Assembly (NCBI GenBank): GCA_039621445.1
Contig: CP154955.1
Coordinates: 48,406,086 to 48,470,085, forward strand
DNA length: 64,000 bases
Source of the DNA: Euglena gracilis
Lineage: Eukaryota; Euglenida; Euglenophyceae; Euglenales
Direction of reading: 5' to 3'
A model generated the notes under the pieces. The model did not search any database and was not told the DNA's origin. It was given only the letters and a program-made list of their open reading frames with translations. Of this stretch, positions 58,251 to 64,000 are shown in pieces. How positions within the stretch are numbered: position 1 is the stretch's first letter; every line of letters begins with the position of its first letter. The translations under genes were made by a program, and so were the position numbers.

Positions 58251-58266
58251 CTCCTATTTATAACTT

Positions 58267-58850
58267 GTTCAGAGGGTTTTCTTTTCAGTATTAAGTTTCC
58301 CCCAAGGGGAAAACAAACATGGAGAAGAGGAATTGATCTCAGCTTTGCCTTTTGATCTCTGCCATCCTCTCTCAAATGGCTGAAACAATGCCAAAATCAA
58401 ATTGAATTCCACCAGCGTCATCGTTCAGAAAGGGTGACTTCTTGTTGCGAAATCCCGCAGAATGATATAGATTTACCAAAATACAAAAAGCCGAGCCCTT
58501 CTGGTTGTGCAAATAAAAATTTTAATATTTGTTCAAAAAAATTTTCGAAAAATTTTCACTACCGTAAATTCTTGCTGTTCAGAATTCCTCTATGGGAATG
58601 AATTAAGATTTGTTGAGCTTCTCATGGTTTTGATCCAGTGTTCATGAATTTTGCATGCTTTTTTGGATGTACTTTTGTTACAACTGAATGAGAGAAGGTT
58701 TGCACACGTTATGACACAGTTTACGGGACAAAAATAACGAAAATATGATTTTCAGAACCCCCACCTAAACCTTAAAAAGGCCTAAAATGGCCTAAAATGG
58801 CCTTAAATGGCCTAAAATGAGGAAATTTTGGGCTTGACTATAGGTGCCTG
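58267..58850. repeat. Older dispersed repeat, uninterrupted copy
   Basis: Collinear with 13330-13836 plus 14909-15095, ending in AAAATGGCCT repeats and GCTTGACTATAGGTGC. It lacks the transposon found in the other copy. Confidence 0.7.
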
Positions 58851-59579
58851 GCTGGGTGGAAGGCGGGGGACCCCCGATGTTGTTCAAAAGCAACCTGTCT
58901 GGGAATTGGGTCCCCCCCCAGCCGGGGGTGGAGGTGCACACAAGAGTGTGCGGCAGCTGTCCCTCGGCATCAACAGGCGTGCTGGCGGCATACCACATGC
59001 CCCCCCCCCCGCACTGTGCACAAACTTTCTGTGATTTGGGTGGTGACGCAGACGCCACCGGCGCGCAGCTGTCCGGTGCCATCCCTCCCCCGGAATCCGG
59101 CTTTTGTTTTCACACGATTCGTATGGGGGTGTGTGTCAGCCAGCAGCCTTTTTTCAGCCAGACAAGTTTTCCAACCTCTGAGCTGGACCCCCTGGAGGGG
59201 AGGTCATTAAAAGACGCCAGGTTTGTATTGCAAGATCTTGCTGTGGACCTGGCTCATCCCCCCCCCCTCCTCGTGGCTCGTTTACCCCCGGGTGCTGCTG
59301 GAGTCAACCCTCCCCCTCCCAGTTGGCACCCCGGCCACCCGTGGTCCACAAGGCCCCCTTTTCAAGGCATTTGGGTCGGCGGTCGGTTGGAGCCGACAAC
59401 AGCCCCCAGGGCCATTGGAGTCAACCCTTGGTTGGAGGGTGCACTTCGGGTTCCGGCTGGCAAAACAGTTGATGGGTGTGGGTATACTTCCATAAAATAA
59501 TATAGAATATGTAGTAATCTATAGTATATATAGAATATGGTAATTCAATATGGTAATTGCATTAATGAGGGGTATAATT

Positions 59580-60375
59580 CAGGGATCCTCACACGTCCTG
59601 AAAAGGAAATTCACGGAAATTCACGGAGGATCACGGAAATGGGCGGAAGGCCATTTTCACGGAAATCACGGAAAATCATGGAAATTCTCGGATGAGGAGG
59701 AGGGGTCGGAAAAAATTTTGGTCTTTTTTTGAATGCGTTTTGTTTGTGCAGACACATTTTGATGGGATGTTTTGCACATTCTCTGCTTTTCCAAACAGAC
59801 AATGTCGTCCAATTCATTTTTTGCAATTTTTCTTCCTAGCCAAGACACTCCACTGAAGCAGTTGGATTTTCGGGAGTCGGTGAAGAAGCAAAACCTCACC
59901 CAGACAATCACAGATGATTTTGTGGCCTTTTTGTGGCTCTCCATTCTGGTCTCCCCGTCACAAAATTGGACCTCGAAAGCGTCAGAGGTGTTCTCCAGAA
60001 ATACACACAAGTTGAGGGCGTCTGGTTTTTTGACCTTCCACCTTTCTGCCCCGGCTGCAGGAAGGGTCAATCGCTATATCGGTCTGCCGACAGGGTTTTG
60101 GCAGCCCGTTTAGGGGCAGTCAAGAAAAAAAATTCAACGATAAAATGTGGTTTTTTCCCTTTACGTTTTTTATTTTCATACACAGGTGTGGAACTGGGGG
60201 TCTCCAGGACCATATTATGGAGAAACGATCTGCTGCCACAACCGCCCAAATATGGCTCCAGTGCAGAATGGAATGTGGCCTTTGACCTTTTCCGGACACA
60301 GGAAATTCACAGAAAATCACGGAAAATGACGGATACATTTTGGCCTCGGCCAGCACGGACGTGTGAGGATCCCTG
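59580..60375. mobile_element. TIR element, 796 bp (CAGGGATCCTCACACGTCC ends)
   Basis: Perfect 19-bp inverted ends CAGGGATCCTCACACGTCC and a 7-bp duplication TATAATT (59573-59579, 60376-60382). Subterminal AATTCACGGAAATCACGG repeats lie at both ends. The interior has open frames, e.g. HSGLPVTKLDLESVRGVLQ near 59940, but no recognised transposase. Confidence 0.85.
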
Positions 60376-61266
60376 TATAATTTGAATGCAAGGGCAATGG
60401 GACAATTGTAATGGGAGGTGTCCAGGAAGGATAAGGGGTTCCAGTCCCTCTGGAGTAACCCTGGGGGGTGGGGGGGGGGCTGGATGGCAACCAAATCAAA
60501 TTCATTTGTGGATCTTATTGTAAAGACCCCTCCGCCCTGGGGGTGATCTGCGCAGCCCCAGAGGTAGGATTTTTGTTTCAGTGACCGACGCAAAGCACCC
60601 GATTTTTTTTTGGCAGAAATTTTGTGCTGGGCCAAAAAAATTGGTCGCACTGACCACGCCACTTTTTGGGTGGTTTGGGTCAGGCTGAACTTTAACGTGT
60701 TGCCGACCCCACCCGGGGGGAGTTCCTGGGCAGGCACAGCAAAGCACCCAGATGCCAAAAGTGCCCGGGCAATCAGTCAAGGCACATGCGGCGCCGAAGG
60801 TGCTGGAGGCCCAGAAGAAGGCCATTTTTGGGCCCTTTTTGGCCCACGACCAGGCAGGCACCTGACCCCCCCCGGGGGGGAAGTGCCTGCCTGCCGAGGC
60901 ACCAGGGCACTCCGAGACCCCCCCCGTGGTTTCAGCCTGGTGGGGCCCCCCAGGGTGGTCGCCCCCTCCATCATACCCCCCCAGGCGCTTGGCCCCCCTC
61001 CTCCTTACATGCAAACTTGGCCCCCCCTAGGGTTGGCCTTTGGCCTTTTGCACATGGCCGAGATTCCTAACATGCAAACTTGGCCCCAAGCACCTAAAGT
61101 AAAAATGGCCGATAATGGCCGAAAATGGCCAAAAATGAGAAGAAATCTGTTGCAATTTTTTTGCCTAACAGTTGAGTTTTTTTGCCTAACAGTTTCTTCT
61201 TCCCTGAGGGGCAATTTTCAGTGTGACTGATGCTTGTCTCTGTGTAGCCTCTCTTCTTTTGTTATT

Positions 61267-61422
61267 ATGCCTGGCCCTGAAACACATGCTGCTCAAAGAA
61301 CCACCTCCGAAAGGGTTTTTTGGGCTGAATGTTTTGAAGGCATTTCGGAAAAGTGTGGTGACAAGGGCGATGCTGGCAATTTTTTTGTATATTTTGATGA
61401 ATTAAACCCATTTTTGAGATAA
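61267..61422 (+). CDS. Small ORF, copy 1 of a duplicated pair
   Basis: From ATG 61267 the frame reads MPGPETHAAQRTTSE then WAECFEGISEKCGDKG and stops at 61422. A second copy at 62166 shares the start context (ATTATGCCTG) and most residues: THAAQRTTSE, W-A, F-[ED]-x-I-S-E-x-C-G-D-K. The reading frame holds through the shared region although codons differ, which suggests past protein selection. The family is not recognised; it may be a transposon-encoded protein fragment. Confidence 0.35.
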   Translation: MPGPETHAAQRTTSERVFWAECFEGISEKCGDKGDAGNFFVYFDELNPFLR

Positions 61423-61729
61423 TTTCTCCACAAATTTCCAGTATTACACCCATCTTGGACATTTTGGATCAATTTTTGCTAATTTTTGGGATATTTTGCA
61501 CTGATTTGGCAAATATTGGCTAATTTGGGTCAATGTGAGCACATTTTATGGCATTTTTGGCCATTTTGCCCCATTCTGGTGATTTTGGGTAATTTTTCAC
61601 AATTTTTTTTTGTGGGCATTGTGGGCGGTTTTGGGCAAGTTTAGGTTATTTGAAGCCATTTCAGGTCATTTTGGTTGCTTTTTAAGGCGTTTTGGGTTTC
61701 TGTGGTCATTTGCTAGGTTGGGAGCCAGT

Positions 61730-61975
61730 GGATGCAGGTTGCAGATACTGGACAAAATGCAATGGATGCAGATGCTGAACAAGGTGCAGACACTGGACAA
61801 GGTGCAGATGCTGTACAAGATTAAGATCTTGACCAGATGCAGGTATTGGACAAGATTCACACGCCAGACGAGATTGATTGACAATGATTGCTGATGCAAT
61901 GGATGTGGATATTGGACAAGATGTAGATGCTGGACAAGATGCGACGTTGAACAAGATGCAGACGTTGGACAATTG
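61730..61975. repeat. 18-nt minisatellite (GATGCTGGACAAGATGCA-like)
   Basis: About a dozen imperfect units. In one frame they give DADAGQ-type repeats (e.g. AMDVDIGQDVDAGQDATLNK). It lies between the duplicated ORFs at 61267 and 62166. Confidence 0.65.
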
Positions 61976-62165
61976 GGTGAGCGCATTTGATGTCAATATT
62001 CAACATTATGGGCCGATCACATGTTTGCTTGCTTTTGTTCTGCCGCTCAAGCTGAGTGCACTTTCTCCCAATTTTGCCACATCCAGACGGATGATCGTCT
62101 CAACATGACGGATGAAATTTTACATCAAGGCTTCTTTGAAGTCATGCCTCTCTTCTCCTGCCATT

Positions 62166-62324
62166 ATGCCTGACCGTGGAACACATGCTGCTCAAAGAAC
62201 CACCTCTGAATGGGTTATTTGGGCCAAAGCTGATGGTTTTGATGACATTTCAGAAAATTGCGGTGACAAGATGCAACCAGGCAAAGTATGTGAAGCGTTT
62301 TTTTCCCCTCTGTTAAAGGTGTGA
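62166..62324 (+). CDS. Small ORF, copy 2 of a duplicated pair
   Basis: The frame reads MPDRGTHAAQRTTSE then WAKADGFDDISENCGDK and ends at 62324. It is the paralogue of the ORF at 61267, about 0.9 kb away, with an 18-nt minisatellite between them. The tails after CGDK are unrelated, so each may be spliced or broken there. Confidence 0.35.
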   Translation: MPDRGTHAAQRTTSEWVIWAKADGFDDISENCGDKMQPGKVCEAFFSPLLKV

Positions 62325-62528
62325 TTCCTGCATTTGGTTTATTGCACACAAGTGGATGGGATCTAACAGTGCCACCATCAAACAATGTTGCTTGGGGTAT
62401 CAAGGTGGAATAGGTGAGGGGAAGTTGTTTGTGAAAAGCATCCGCGCCAAGAAACTTGGAGAGAAAAGCACCAGCTTTGGTGTTGCCACCCACCATTGTG
62501 GTTAATATGTCATGTGCCAACCACTCTC

Positions 62529-62729
62529 ATGAAGCGTCCTAAGAACCCCCAGCAAAGAAAGACCAAAGTGGACAAGAGCCTCTCTGCAGGAAAAAAGGTG
62601 CCCATTCCCAAAACCTTGAATTTGAATATTGCTACAAAAAGCTCTTTGACCTCTTTAATCCCTGCGCCCCCATTCCAGACAGACCTCTTGGATGCGTTAG
62701 CTTGTCACGACTGCTTGCATGTTGACTGA
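62529..62729 (+). CDS. Small basic ORF, hypothetical
   Basis: ATG 62529 opens a 66-residue frame beginning MKRPKNPQQRKTKVDKS, then AGKKVPIPKTLNLNIATKSS, ending DALACHDCLHVD. It is Lys-rich at the start and less repetitive than its surroundings. It could be part of the same element as the ORF at 62166. Confidence 0.28.
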   Translation: MKRPKNPQQRKTKVDKSLSAGKKVPIPKTLNLNIATKSSLTSLIPAPPFQTDLLDALACHDCLHVD

Positions 62730-62995
62730 ATGAACAAAATGCATTGCTGGTATGAAAGAATTTTAAGGCAGCTTTGCTCCCCACCCATAGGAAAAAAATG
62801 GCCGGAAATGGCCGAAAATGGCCGAATATGGCAAAAATCGATTGCTTGGCCCCCCTGAGGTTGGCCCCTGGCCTTACTTTAATCATGGCAATTATTGTCA
62901 TCGTTTGGACACGCACACCACAAAAAAGAGCACTGCTAAGTTATTTGGGGTTTGGACCTGCCCAAAGCGCAGATGTTCATTTCGATGGGCGTCAG

Positions 62996-63267
62996 ACCTG
63001 CAGCGAAGCCAGAGGACCGCAACCCCCCCCCCTCCCGGGCTGCCTTTGGCTTGCGGCGCCCGTCTGCGCCTGCCCGCCACTCCCCCCCCCCCCAATGAGC
63101 ACCCACCCCTCCGGTGGCTGAGCACAGGACCGAGCGCAGCCCTGGCGGAGCGCAGTGCAGCATGTGGGGCTGTCAGTGGTGCTGGGCTGTTGGCCCCGGA
63201 CTCCAGGTTTCCCCCGGCCGCCAGAAGCAGGGCTGCACAGGAAGCTTGGAACCCTGTGGGCGAGTAG
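62996..63267 (+). CDS. Candidate exon, Ala/Pro-rich with stop
   Basis: CGTCAG at 62990-62995 gives phase 1. The frame reads GLPLACGARLRLPATPPPP, then PSAALAERSAACGAVSGAG, and stops at TAG 63265-63267. The minus strand is open here too. High GC and third-position bias support coding only weakly. Confidence 0.25.
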
Positions 63268-64000
63268 GAGGCGTTCTGGCACCCCTTCCCGTGTTCCTGG
63301 GGCGCCAACTTGTAGGCCGGGATTCTTCTTTGCAAACTGCCAGGCTGGGTGGGGGGTCTTCCTACCCATCAGGCCTTCCTGTGTAGAGTATTTGCACCCC
63401 ATCCCCCTAAAATTTCATCTCCAGAATTGAAAATGTTTTGCTGAATGGGGGGGAGGAGGGAGGGTACAGGGACATCCCCCTTTTCTTGGTGTTTTCTCTT
63501 ATCTCATTTTTGGGATTCGGTTGAGCGCCAAGCCCACCATGTCCCAGCCCCACACAATTGCTTTTTTTGAAAGAAGGCATATTTGAAGCCTTTTGCATCC
63601 CTCCCCTGTCTTTGACACGGATAGTCCCTGACACTCACCCCCCCCCCCCTGTGTCATTCGCCTTTTTCCCATACCCAGAATGCCATTATCTTTATGGTGC
63701 AGTGCACGTCATGGCGTGTCCATAACCGCCTCCCCCTATGCCAATCGCATTTCCCCCGTCCTTTGGCGCGTGAAGGACCAGGAGGGGAATGTCCTTCCCC
63801 CACACCCACACCCGGAGGAGGGACAAAAGGACCCAAATAACTCTACGGGGTGTTCTGCAGCCGGATTTGACACAGCCCGCGGGGGGCCCGCCTTTGCACC
63901 TCTCCCTGGCCCACTGCTCACGTGCACACATGCTGCACGCTGAGCTGGTGGGTGTCACGCATTCTCTGCCCCCCCTCTCCCCGCATTGACCGTGGCCAGA
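63268..64000. other. Right end of window
   Basis: No repeat-family exon. A weak + frame at 63705-63800 reads GVSITASPYANRISPVLWRV and may be part of an exon, with no firm splice sites. Confidence 0.3.

Noticed and set aside
59933-60385. Transposase gene inside the 59580 element
   Set aside because: The frame HSGLPVTKLDLESVRGVLQ continues with an FCPGC stretch but shows no recognisable DDE or hAT dimerisation motif, and it runs out through the element's terminal repeat.

Overview
This window looks like nuclear DNA of a eukaryote, most likely a protist or alga with large introns. Base composition swings sharply and there are many long runs of C or G. Microsatellites and short inverted-repeat transposons are dense. 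No bacterial-style gene, ribosome binding site, rRNA or tRNA was recognised. The species cannot be named from the sequence. The only strong coding signal is on the + strand, in very short exons bounded by canonical AG/GT splice sites.

Main feature (about 0.8-33.7 kb): one large gene built from tiny duplicated exons. I count 19 intact exons between 816 and 31993, separated by introns of 0.3-7 kb. Sixteen are exactly 60 nt. The others are 42, 51 and 51 nt. All start and end in phase 1 and encode a 20-residue Ser/Pro repeat (consensus xSPSESPTPSPSxSPSESxS). Any exon can be skipped, duplicated or lost without shifting the frame. Two further copies are broken: one was split in two by a small inversion (8147-8403), and one lacks its 5' end and carries a 1-nt insertion (22059-22108). 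At 33583-33721 a different 139-nt exon follows, reading like a folded domain. The product is probably a surface or secreted protein with a long, O-glycosylated-type stalk of variable length.

Downstream (34-64 kb): scattered GC-rich coding-like blocks remain on the + strand. They include a beta-rich-looking segment (about 40.04-40.33 kb), two or three blocks with a hydrophobic stretch that could be a membrane anchor (34.1, 42.3, 43.2 kb) and several Pro-rich, tail-like blocks (45.0, 46.2, 48.3, 52.1, 63.0 kb). They may be 3' exons of the same gene or of others. Their splicing could not be resolved, so confidence is low. A pair of related small ORFs lies at 61.3 and 62.2 kb.

Introns and intergenic DNA are mostly repeats. 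At least eight short non-autonomous DNA transposons can be delimited by terminal inverted repeats and 7-8 bp target-site duplications. Three have a matching empty site elsewhere in the window. Other items are a roughly 1 kb family full of TGCGCAAATGCGCA-type palindromes, segmental duplications that copied exons with their flanks, a very AT-rich island (57.47-58.25 kb), and long (CA)n, (TA)n, (CATC)n, (CCAATA)n and poly-purine tracts.
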